Below are positions 1 through 5,327 of a stretch of DNA of 13,527 nt, piece after piece. The DNA comes from JBQDBK01 sp052090825 (lineage in GTDB: Bacteria > Bacillota > Clostridia > Tissierellales > Peptoniphilaceae): the NCBI GenBank assembly GCA_052090825.1, contig JBQDBK010000024.1:1-13527 (forward strand). The letters are read 5' to 3'. Within the stretch, counting starts at the first letter, position 1, and the number at the start of each line of letters is the position of its first letter. The notes under the pieces were generated by a model that saw only the letters and a program-made list of their open reading frames with translations, was not told the origin of the DNA and made no database searches. Made by a program: the position numbers and the translations under genes.

Positions 1-42
1 AGAACAGTTGCTTCAGGAGTTGTAACTAAATTAATAGACTAA
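1..42 (+). CDS. tuf: Elongation factor Tu, C-terminal end (partial)
   Basis: Only the last 13 codons and the TAA stop are in the window, reading RTVASGVVTKLID. This matches the well-conserved C-terminus of bacterial EF-Tu, which usually ends in a form of GGRTVGAGVVTKI(I/L)E. EF-Tu is the GTPase that carries aminoacyl-tRNA to the ribosome; the visible part belongs to the last beta strand of domain 3. The gene is followed within about 25 bases by a strong intrinsic terminator, so it is the last gene of its transcription unit. The identification rests on a short but distinctive peptide. Another protein ending this way is unlikely but cannot be excluded without the upstream sequence. Confidence 0.8.
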   Translation, partial: RTVASGVVTKLID

Positions 43-64
43 TTTAGGATAAAATTTAATTATA

Positions 65-100
65 AAAAATACCCAAGGTTAAGGCCTTGGGTATTTTTTT
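65..100 (+). terminator. Intrinsic terminator after tuf
   Basis: A 14-bp perfect stem, AAAAATACCCAAGG at 65-78 with CCTTGGGTATTTTT at 85-98, encloses a 6-nt loop and runs into a T-run (94-100). It separates the tuf unit from the sdpR-like operon. Confidence 0.93.
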
Positions 101-105
101 GGAAT

Positions 106-129
106 CTATTTAGAGAACTTTCTAAATAG
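106..129. promoter_or_regulatory. Upstream operator copy (24-bp palindrome)
   Basis: CTATTTAGA (106-114) and its exact reverse complement TCTAAATAG (121-129) flank a 6-bp centre. The same 9-bp arms with the same spacing recur at 162-185, 56 bp away centre to centre. This copy ends 3 bp before the -35 hexamer. Its symmetry fits a winged-helix dimer, most simply the ArsR/SdpR-like protein encoded just downstream; binding is inferred, not shown. Confidence 0.75.
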
Positions 130-132
130 TTC

Positions 133-161
133 TTGTGAATAGTAAAAGCAAATGCTATAAT
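133..161 (+). promoter_or_regulatory. Promoter of the sdpR-like operon
   Basis: A -35 TTGTGA (133-138), a 17-bp spacer and a perfect -10 TATAAT (156-161) make a good sigma-A type promoter, with transcription expected to begin near 168. The -10 lies inside the left half of the downstream palindrome and the -35 directly follows the upstream palindrome, so repressor on either site would exclude RNA polymerase. Confidence 0.82.
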
Positions 162-192
162 CTATTTAGAAAATTTTCTAAATAGATTATAG
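155..192. promoter_or_regulatory. Downstream operator in a perfect 38-bp inverted repeat
   Basis: Bases 155-173 and 174-192 are exact reverse complements (19 bp per arm), with the 24-bp core CTATTTAGA-N6-TCTAAATAG at 162-185. It covers the -10 box and the expected transcription start. Because transcription should start near its centre, most RNA would lack the left arm, so this works more plausibly as a DNA operator than as a terminator hairpin. Confidence 0.8.
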
Positions 193-203
193 GGGAGCAT
201 ATT

Positions 204-467
204 ATGTCATTAGGAAAAACCTTTAAGGCCTTGTCAGATGAAAATAGGAGAAAGATTTTAAATATGTTAAAGAGTGGACCTTTAAGTGCTGGAGAAATAG
301 CTGAAAAATTTAATATGACAAATGCTACAGTATCTTATCATTTATCAATATTAAAAGATTCAGGACTGATTGTAAGTAATAGGGATAAGAATTTTATATA
401 TTATGAACTTAATGCATCAGTTTTTGAAGAATTAATAAACTTTGTAATGGATTTTAAGGAGGAGTAA
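204..467 (+). CDS. sdpR: ArsR-family repressor, SdpR-like
   Basis: This 87-residue protein is an almost bare ArsR-type winged helix-turn-helix. It shows the family opening KALSDENRRKIL (8-19), a helix pair with the recognition helix around NATVSYHLSIL (40-50), and the beta wing near SNRDKNFIYYEL (58-69). The metal-binding ELCVCDL motif of classical ArsR/SmtB sensors is absent (PLSAGEIAEKF instead), so it is probably not a metal sensor. Length and sequence resemble Bacillus subtilis SdpR, an autorepressor whose activity is relieved by the membrane protein SdpI. That an SdpI-like gene follows one base after the stop strongly supports this assignment. The ATG is preceded by AGGGGAG (191-196). 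Two palindromes over its own promoter suggest autoregulation. It could alternatively answer to another signal, as many small ArsR proteins do. Confidence 0.85.
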   Translation: MSLGKTFKALSDENRRKILNMLKSGPLSAGEIAEKFNMTNATVSYHLSILKDSGLIVSNRDKNFIYYELNASVFEELINFVMDFKEE

Positions 468-468
468 G

Positions 469-1113
469 ATGAGAAGCAAATATTTTAAAATAAGTTTATT
501 TATATTTTTAATAAATTTTATTATAGTGGGATTTTTTTATAATAAGTTGCCAGATCAACTTCCTACTCACTATAATTTTATGGGGGAAGTAGATAAGTAT
601 AGTAGTAAATTTACAGCCTTATTTGGTATTAATTTAATTATGTTAGGTTTGCAAATATTTTGTTATAAGATTACAAATTTGGATCCAAAAAAAGAAAATC
701 AAGGAGAGAAAATATTTAAATTAGTACTTTTGATAATTCCTATATTTACTTTGGGGATAACACTTATAACAATAGCTAGAGGATTGGGAAAAGAAGTTAA
801 TGTAGTAGATATTACAAGTATAATGATAGGTATATTATTTATCTTATTGGGAAATTATTTCCCAAAGACTAAAAGAAATTATACTATAGGAATAAAAATT
901 CCATGGACCTTAGATAGTGACTATAATTGGAATAAGACTCATAGATTCGCAGGATATTTATGGTCTATAGGTGGGATATTAATTATATTTACTTCTTTTT
1001 TATCTGGATTTTATGGAGAATATTTTATCTTTGCTATAGTTCTTGCAGTAGTTATTATACCAATAATTTATTCCTATAAAATTTATAAGGAGTTGGGCAA
1101 AAATGAAAAGTAA
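469..1113 (+). CDS. sdpI: SdpI-family membrane immunity/signalling protein
   Basis: This 214-residue multi-pass membrane protein has about six hydrophobic segments (roughly 6-25, 50-66, 84-103, 115-130, 161-180, 184-204). The N-terminal part carries the DUF1648-type signature, LPDQLPTHYNFMGEVDKYSS near 28-46. The C-terminal part has the SdpI hallmark: GNYFPKTKRNYTIGIKIPW (128-146) followed by a WNKTHRFAG segment (154-162). In B. subtilis SdpI protects against the SdpC toxin and, once loaded with toxin, sequesters SdpR at the membrane, switching on its own operon. The one-base gap after the repressor gene and an AAGGAGG site (456-462) inside that gene indicate tight co-expression. No sdpABC toxin genes are visible nearby, so immunity to a neighbour's or foreign membrane-active peptide is an inference. 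Confidence 0.85.
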   Translation: MRSKYFKISLFIFLINFIIVGFFYNKLPDQLPTHYNFMGEVDKYSSKFTALFGINLIMLGLQIFCYKITNLDPKKENQGEKIFKLVLLIIPIFTLGITLITIARGLGKEVNVVDITSIMIGILFILLGNYFPKTKRNYTIGIKIPWTLDSDYNWNKTHRFAGYLWSIGGILIIFTSFLSGFYGEYFIFAIVLAVVIIPIIYSYKIYKELGKNEK

Positions 1114-1711
1114 GTGGTTGAAATATTTTCTTTTAGGAGTACTGTGCTTTATATTGTCCCAACCACTAACAAGAATACCGATTCTAGGCTTATTAAGTAA
1201 AAATTTTTTATTTAGCAAACTTAATATAAAGCACCCCTTAGTTTTAGGTTTTTTTATAGCTTTAAGTGCAGGAGTTTTTGAAGAGTGTTCTAGGTTTGTA
1301 TTTAGGAGATTTTTCTTAAAAGGGAGTAATAAACTAAATGAAGCTATAAGTTTTGGTTTGGGACATGGAATAATTGAAGCTCTAATTCTATTTTTACCAG
1401 CTCTATCAATAATTTCAATAAGTAACTCTCAACTTTTTTTGGCTCTACTTGAAAGAATTATAGCTATAATTTTTCATATAGGGATGACAATTATAATTTG
1501 GGAAGGCTTTATTAGAGGGAAAGAATACAGAAACCTTTTAATAGCTATTTTTTCACATGGACTAATAGATTTTACTATACCTTTATCAAAATATCTTGGA
1601 TTCAGTATAAGTATTTTATATGGGCTGTGGATTATGGCTGATATATTTCTTTTAATCTATATAGTAAAAATTAAAAAATATTTCGGAGGTAGTAGTTATG
1701 AAAAACTTTAA
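1103..1711 (+). CDS. YhfC-family putative intramembrane metalloprotease
   Basis: This is a 202-residue, highly hydrophobic protein. It has an EExxR motif (E60, E61, R64 in GVFEECSRFVFRR), a GxGHxxxE motif (H88, E92 in FGLGHGIIEA), then H125 in FHIGMTIIIW and H152/D156 in SHGLIDF. This set of Glu, Arg and His residues inside membrane helices is the pattern of the YhfC family, related to CPBP/Abi-type intramembrane proteases. Proteolytic activity is inferred from those motifs and the substrate is unknown. The start is set by the ATG at 1103 with TAAGGAG at 1086-1092; it overlaps the end of the SdpI-like gene by 11 bases, indicating translational coupling. CPBP/Abi-type proteins are often linked to bacteriocin processing or self-immunity, which fits the SdpRI neighbours. 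Confidence 0.8.
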   Translation: MKSKWLKYFLLGVLCFILSQPLTRIPILGLLSKNFLFSKLNIKHPLVLGFFIALSAGVFEECSRFVFRRFFLKGSNKLNEAISFGLGHGIIEALILFLPALSIISISNSQLFLALLERIIAIIFHIGMTIIIWEGFIRGKEYRNLLIAIFSHGLIDFTIPLSKYLGFSISILYGLWIMADIFLLIYIVKIKKYFGGSSYEKL

Positions 1712-2099
1712 AAAAATTGGAACTTTAATTTTATTACTTTTACTTGTTACATCCTGTGGTAATAAAAATGGATTTAATAAATTATCAGAAAAAGATAGTA
1801 AAGAGTATGTAGATATGGCTCAAGAAATAGTTCTAAATGTAAATGACGGCAATATTGAAGCTTTAAAAAGCAATGCATCTTCTGAGCTTAAAAATGGATT
1901 AGATGATAAAATTTCAAATCAAATAAAAAAAGATATTTCATCTAAGGGAAACTTTGACTCTTTTGAAGAATCTGAAGCAATTAAAGATAAAAATGGAAAT
2001 ATAGTAATAATTCAAGAGGCAAAATATGGCCAAGGAAAGTTAATTTATACAATAACTTTTGACAAAAATAATGAGCTTATAGGATTTTATTATAAGTAA
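1698..2099 (+). CDS. Small DUF3887-like lipoprotein
   Basis: This 133-residue exported protein has a classical lipoprotein signal: Lys-rich start (MKNFKK), a run of leucines (10-16), and the lipobox VTSC with Cys20 as the expected lipidation site. The mature part is charged and soluble, with alternating helix and strand. It includes a segment typical of the DUF3887 family: a helical stretch (AQEIVLNVNDGNIEALKS, about 41-58), then beta strands ending in LIYTITFDKNNELIGFYYK. The family fold resembles NTF2-like proteins and its function is unknown. The start is fixed by GGAGGT (1685-1690) and overlaps the protease gene by 14 bases. It is the last gene of the unit; a role as a surface decoy or protease partner would be a guess. 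Confidence 0.72.
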   Translation: MKNFKKIGTLILLLLLVTSCGNKNGFNKLSEKDSKEYVDMAQEIVLNVNDGNIEALKSNASSELKNGLDDKISNQIKKDISSKGNFDSFEESEAIKDKNGNIVIIQEAKYGQGKLIYTITFDKNNELIGFYYK

Positions 2100-2148
2100 T
2101 TTAATTGAGGCTATAAAAAATAGGGAACCTAATTAATTAAAAAATATA

Positions 2149-2177
2149 TTGACCTAAGCCTATATTTGCTGTATTAT
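2149..2177 (+). promoter_or_regulatory. Promoter of the pyrBIKD operon
   Basis: TTGACC (2149-2154), a 17-bp spacer and TATTAT (2172-2177) form a good sigma-A type promoter. The start is expected at about 2183-2185, giving a leader of roughly 100 nt before pyrB. I see no convincing terminator between the lipoprotein gene (ends 2099) and this promoter, so read-through from upstream is possible. Confidence 0.75.
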
Positions 2178-2192
2178 TATTCGAGAAGAAAA

Positions 2193-2279
2193 TTACTTTT
2201 AATTTAGTGCGGGACGCTAAAAAGGTAAATATAATTTTATAGGTTATCTTATTGTTGTCCCTCCTGAAAAATAAGGAGG
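2193..2279 (+). promoter_or_regulatory. pyrB leader RNA with Shine-Dalgarno-sequestering fold
   Basis: Element 1 is a hairpin. 2193-2199 pairs with 2222-2228, a UAA bulge follows at 2200-2202, 2203-2209 pairs with 2215-2221, and the apical loop is CGGGA (2210-2214). Element 2 is a 6-bp stem in which CCTCCT (2260-2265) pairs with AGGAGG (2274-2279), the pyrB ribosome binding site, around an 8-nt loop. Element 3 is GGGA of the apical loop (2211-2214), which is complementary to TCCC (2258-2261). That overlaps the anti-Shine-Dalgarno strand, so elements 2 and 3 compete. This predicts translational control of pyrB. It does not match the PyrR-binding loop or another riboswitch class I know. Pairing is by eye, without energy calculation. 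Confidence 0.5.
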
Positions 2280-2284
2280 AAATT

Positions 2285-3202
2285 ATGTTAAGACATTTAA
2301 TTGAACCAGGAGATTTTAGTAAAGAAGATTATGAAATTTTATTTGGACTAGCTGATGATATTGTCAAAGATCCCCAAAAATACGGAGATGTTTGTCGTGG
2401 TAAATTATTGGCAAGTCTTTTTTTTGAGCCATCAACAAGGACTAGATTATCATTTGAGTCAGCCATGCATAGGCTAGGTGGTAGTGTTGTTGGATTTTCA
2501 GACGCTAAAGTTTCATCCACAGCTAAGGGAGAGTCTTTATCAGATACTTTACGAACTGTAGAAAAGTATGCTGACATTGCAGCTATGAGGCATCCTAAAG
2601 AAGGGGCAGCTTTATTAGCTTCTAGAAAAATGACCAAAATGCCAATAATAAATGCTGGTGATGGTGGACACCAACACCCAACACAAACTTTAACTGATTT
2701 AATGACAATTAGACATTATAAAGGTGGATTTGAAAATTTAACTATAGGTTTATGTGGAGATTTAAAATTTGGTAGAACAATTCATTCTCTACTAAAAGCA
2801 ATGAGTTGGTATGATGGTGTTAAGTTTGTATTTATTTCACCAGAAGAATTAAAAATGCCAAGACAGTTTAAAAATGATTTAGATGAATCTAGCTATAGAG
2901 AAACTGATAATTTAGGCGAAGCTATAGGAGATTTAGATATCTTATATATGTCTAGGGTGCAAAGAGAAAGATTTGTATCTGAAGAAGAATATTTAAGATT
3001 AAAAGACTTCTTTATCTTAGATAATGAAAAAATGAAGAAAGCAAAAGATGATATGATAGTTCTTCATCCACTACCAAGAGTAAATGAAATAGCTACAGAA
3101 GTAGATGATGACAAGAGAGCTGTATATTTTGAACAAGCTGAATTTGGTATGTATATAAGAATGGCTTTAATAATGTTTTTACTAGGTCTGGAGGTAAAAT
3201 AA
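2285..3202 (+). CDS. pyrB: Aspartate carbamoyltransferase catalytic chain
   Basis: This 305-residue enzyme joins carbamoyl phosphate and aspartate to make N-carbamoyl-aspartate, the committed step of pyrimidine synthesis in the cytoplasm. The carbamoyl phosphate loop FEPSTRTRLSFESA is at 47-60 (S50, T51, R52, T53, R54). The mobile 80s loop has STAKGES with Lys81 reaching into the neighbouring active site. GDGGHQHPTQ is at 126-134 and HPLPR at 261-265. Length is normal. The ATG at 2285 is chosen because it follows AAGGAGG and gives the family-typical opening MLRHLIEP. An in-frame TTG at 2252 would add 11 residues without a ribosome binding site and would translate through the Shine-Dalgarno. 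It is followed at one base by pyrI, predicting an E. coli-like allosteric holoenzyme. Confidence 0.96.
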   Translation: MLRHLIEPGDFSKEDYEILFGLADDIVKDPQKYGDVCRGKLLASLFFEPSTRTRLSFESAMHRLGGSVVGFSDAKVSSTAKGESLSDTLRTVEKYADIAAMRHPKEGAALLASRKMTKMPIINAGDGGHQHPTQTLTDLMTIRHYKGGFENLTIGLCGDLKFGRTIHSLLKAMSWYDGVKFVFISPEELKMPRQFKNDLDESSYRETDNLGEAIGDLDILYMSRVQRERFVSEEEYLRLKDFFILDNEKMKKAKDDMIVLHPLPRVNEIATEVDDDKRAVYFEQAEFGMYIRMALIMFLLGLEVK

Positions 3203-3203
3203 G

Positions 3204-3635
3204 ATGATAAATGTTTCTAAGATTAAAAAAGGGATTGTACTTGATCATATTGAAAAGGGTAAAGGACATATTTTATATGAAGCTTTAAAACTAGAAGAGG
3301 TAGAAGATCCAGTAGTATTAATGCAAAATATAGATTCCTCAAGTTTAGGGAAAAAAGACTTAATTAAGATTGAAACAGATTTTGATTTAGATTTCACCGT
3401 ATTAGGTTTAATAGCTCCTCATACTACAGTGAACTTTATAGAGAATGGAGAAAGAGTAGATAAACTTAGGATGGAATTACCTCAAAAGATTGAAGATATT
3501 ATGGAATGTGAAAATCCTAGATGTATAACTAATGTAGAAAAAGTTCACAACCATGCTTTTACTTTAGTAAATCCAGACACTAAAGAATATAGATGTGAGT
3601 ATTGCGACTCTTTAACAAAATATAAGGAGAGATAA
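3204..3635 (+). CDS. pyrI: Aspartate carbamoyltransferase regulatory chain
   Basis: This is the 143-residue regulatory subunit that binds nucleotide effectors and bridges catalytic trimers through a zinc domain. The N-terminal allosteric domain begins MINVSKIKKGIVLDHI and continues through GHILYEALKL (21-30). The C-terminal zinc site has Cys102, Cys107, Cys131 and Cys134, with spacings of 5, 24 and 3 residues, identical to those of the E. coli chain. It starts one base after pyrB with GGAGG (3190-3194) inside the pyrB end, so equimolar co-translation is likely. Its presence implies feedback control by CTP/UTP and activation by ATP at enzyme level, in addition to any leader control. PyrI is common in Clostridia but absent from Bacillus. 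Confidence 0.95.
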   Translation: MINVSKIKKGIVLDHIEKGKGHILYEALKLEEVEDPVVLMQNIDSSSLGKKDLIKIETDFDLDFTVLGLIAPHTTVNFIENGERVDKLRMELPQKIEDIMECENPRCITNVEKVHNHAFTLVNPDTKEYRCEYCDSLTKYKER

Positions 3636-3636
3636 A

Positions 3637-4338
3637 TTGAATAAAGTTATCTATAATAAAAAAGTTGATAAAAATTATTTTTTATTAAAAGTTGATAAAA
3701 TTATAGATGCTTTACCAGGACAGTTTTTTATGTTGAGAGCGTGGGATAATTATCCCACACTTTCACGTCCTGTTAGTATTTATGATTTAGATCAAGAGGG
3801 TATTATGTTTTTAATTGAAAAAAGAGGACTGGGAACAGAAATACTGTCTAAGTTAAAAAAGGGAGATTCTATTAAGATATTTGGACCTTATGGAAATCAT
3901 TTTCAATATGAAAATATTAAGGAAGTTTCTTTTGTAGCTGGAGGAGTTGGCTCTGCTCCATTTTATTATCTAAGCAAATATTTAAAAAAATACAATAAGG
4001 ATGTAAAAATAGATTTTTATTTAGGGGAAAGAGAAGACCAAAATCTAGAAGACTGTTTTAAAGATTTAGACCTTAATTTAATTGTTAAAAAGGGAGGCTT
4101 TATAACAGATATTTTAAAGTATGATAAAAAATTAATTTATACTTGTGGTCCTGAAATTATGATGAAAAAGATTGCTGATTTAGGGAAAGAAAATTCTTGT
4201 CAAGTTTATTTATCTTTAGAAAATAGAATGGGATGTGGTCTGGGTGCTTGCTTATCATGCACTTGTAAAACAAAAGAAGGAAAAAAAAGAGCTTGTAAAG
4301 AAGGTCCAGTTTTTAAGGGGGATGAATTAATTGGATAG
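3637..4338 (+). CDS. pyrK: Dihydroorotate dehydrogenase electron transfer subunit
   Basis: This 233-residue flavoprotein subunit passes electrons from the PyrD flavin to NAD+. It has a ferredoxin-reductase-like FAD domain with the RPVS motif (44-47), an NAD-binding motif AGGVGSAP (101-108), and a conserved TCGPEIMM (169-176). A C-terminal [2Fe-2S] site is formed by Cys200, Cys205, Cys208 and Cys220 (CGLGACLSC...C). An additional Cys210 lies next to this site. The start is a TTG one base after the pyrI stop, preceded by AAGGAGA (3624-3630) at six bases; no ATG fits the conserved N-terminus. It overlaps pyrD by 8 bases, as expected for two subunits of one heterotetramer. Confidence 0.95.
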   Translation: MNKVIYNKKVDKNYFLLKVDKIIDALPGQFFMLRAWDNYPTLSRPVSIYDLDQEGIMFLIEKRGLGTEILSKLKKGDSIKIFGPYGNHFQYENIKEVSFVAGGVGSAPFYYLSKYLKKYNKDVKIDFYLGEREDQNLEDCFKDLDLNLIVKKGGFITDILKYDKKLIYTCGPEIMMKKIADLGKENSCQVYLSLENRMGCGLGACLSCTCKTKEGKKRACKEGPVFKGDELIG

Positions 4339-5230
4339 ACTTAGTACAAAAGTTTTAGGAGTTGATTTCAAAAATCCAATAGTCCCAGCATCTGGAACCT
4401 ACGGATTTGGAGAAGAGTTTAAAGACTATTATGATCCTAGTATTTTAGGAGGAATATCATCTAAAGGATTAACCTTAAATCCAAAAGAAGGAAATGATGG
4501 TATAAGAATATGGGAAACACCTAGTGGTATTTTAAATTCAATAGGTTTAGAAAATCCGGGAGTAGAATATTTTTGTAAGAATATTTTAGGGAAAATGAAT
4601 AAGTTATCTACTAATATATTTGTAAATCTTGGGGGAAATACCATTGAAGAATATGTAAAAGCTATAGAAATATTAAATGACTATGATTTTTATGCAGTTG
4701 AATTAAATATATCTTGTCCAAATGTAAAAGAAGGTGGAATGGCTTTTGGAATAGAATCTGAAATGGCGGCCAAGGTGACTAAATTAGTTAAAGAAAAGTC
4801 TAACAAAAGAATTTTTGTAAAACTATCACCAAATGCTAGAGATATTGTTGAATCTGCAAGAGCTGTAGAAGAAGCAGGTGCTGATGGAATTTCTTTAGTT
4901 AACACTTTTTTAGGTATGGCAATAGATGCAGAAAATATGAGAATTCCAATAGATAACATTTATGCAGGTCTATCTGGTCCAGCTATAAAACCAATAGCAC
5001 TTAGGATGGTTCATCAAGTATGTAAAAATGTAAAGATTCCAGTTATGGGAATAGGGGGAATAACGAGTGCTACAGATGCTCTTGAATTTATAATGGCTGG
5101 AGCCAGCCTTGTGCAAGTTGGTACAGCTAATTTTATGGATCCGAATACAGTTCCCAAAATATTAAAGGAAATGGAAGAATTTTTAGAAAGAAAGAACCTG
5201 ACCATAGAAGATATAAAAGGTGTACTATAA
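4331..5230 (+). CDS. pyrD: Dihydroorotate dehydrogenase, class 1B catalytic subunit
   Basis: This 299-residue FMN TIM-barrel enzyme oxidises dihydroorotate to orotate. The catalytic base is Cys129 in NISCPN (126-131), a cysteine as in class 1 enzymes rather than the serine of membrane-bound class 2. Other signatures are PASGTYGFG (19-27), SKGLTLNP (44-51), VKLSPN (163-168), NTFLG (191-195), GIGGI (240-244) and VQVGTA (261-266) for FMN phosphate binding. The immediately preceding pyrK identifies it as the NAD-linked class 1B type, suited to anaerobic life. The start is a TTG inside the end of pyrK, preceded by AAGGGGG (4315-4321), and gives the standard MDRLSTKVLGVDFKNP opening. It is the last gene of the pyr operon; pyrE, pyrF, pyrC and carAB are not in the window. 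Confidence 0.95.
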   Translation: MDRLSTKVLGVDFKNPIVPASGTYGFGEEFKDYYDPSILGGISSKGLTLNPKEGNDGIRIWETPSGILNSIGLENPGVEYFCKNILGKMNKLSTNIFVNLGGNTIEEYVKAIEILNDYDFYAVELNISCPNVKEGGMAFGIESEMAAKVTKLVKEKSNKRIFVKLSPNARDIVESARAVEEAGADGISLVNTFLGMAIDAENMRIPIDNIYAGLSGPAIKPIALRMVHQVCKNVKIPVMGIGGITSATDALEFIMAGASLVQVGTANFMDPNTVPKILKEMEEFLERKNLTIEDIKGVL

Positions 5231-5243
5231 GAGTAAATTTTAC

Positions 5244-5272
5244 TTTATTAAATATAAAAAGTATTGTATAAT
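5244..5272 (+). promoter_or_regulatory. Probable promoter of the whiA operon
   Basis: A perfect -10 TATAAT (5267-5272) is preceded at 17 bp by a weak -35, TTTATT (5244-5249). The 97-bp gap after pyrD holds no clear terminator: only a short A/T-only inverted repeat is present near 5232-5244. The whiA operon may therefore also receive transcripts from the pyr promoter. Confidence 0.6.
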
Positions 5273-5327
5273 GAAATTATATTGGATAATAAAAATATAA
5301 TTATATAAAATAAAGAGGTGAATAAAT

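Noticed and set aside
847..865. Inverted repeat TTGGGAAAT-T-ATTTCCCAA inside the SdpI-like gene
   Set aside because: It lies in the codons of the conserved GNYFPK motif, has no T-run and no promoter context; most likely chance.
1000..1218. Open frames on the minus strand across the window (for example here and at 12253-12573)
   Set aside because: They lie opposite well-supported genes, lack recognisable motifs and sensible ribosome binding sites, and reflect A/T-rich shadow reading.
2207..2242. Possible 11-codon leader peptide starting GTG (MRDAKKVNIIL) in the pyrB leader
   Set aside because: No Shine-Dalgarno upstream, the start lies inside the predicted hairpin, and the codons show no run suggesting attenuation.
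2252..2284. In-frame TTG start extending pyrB by 11 residues
   Set aside because: No ribosome binding site precedes it, it would translate through the strong AAGGAGG of the ATG at 2285, and the shorter protein has the family-typical N-terminus.
5232..5244. AGTAAA/TTTACT hairpin after pyrD as a terminator
   Set aside because: The stem is short and almost all A-T, and no proper T-run follows.
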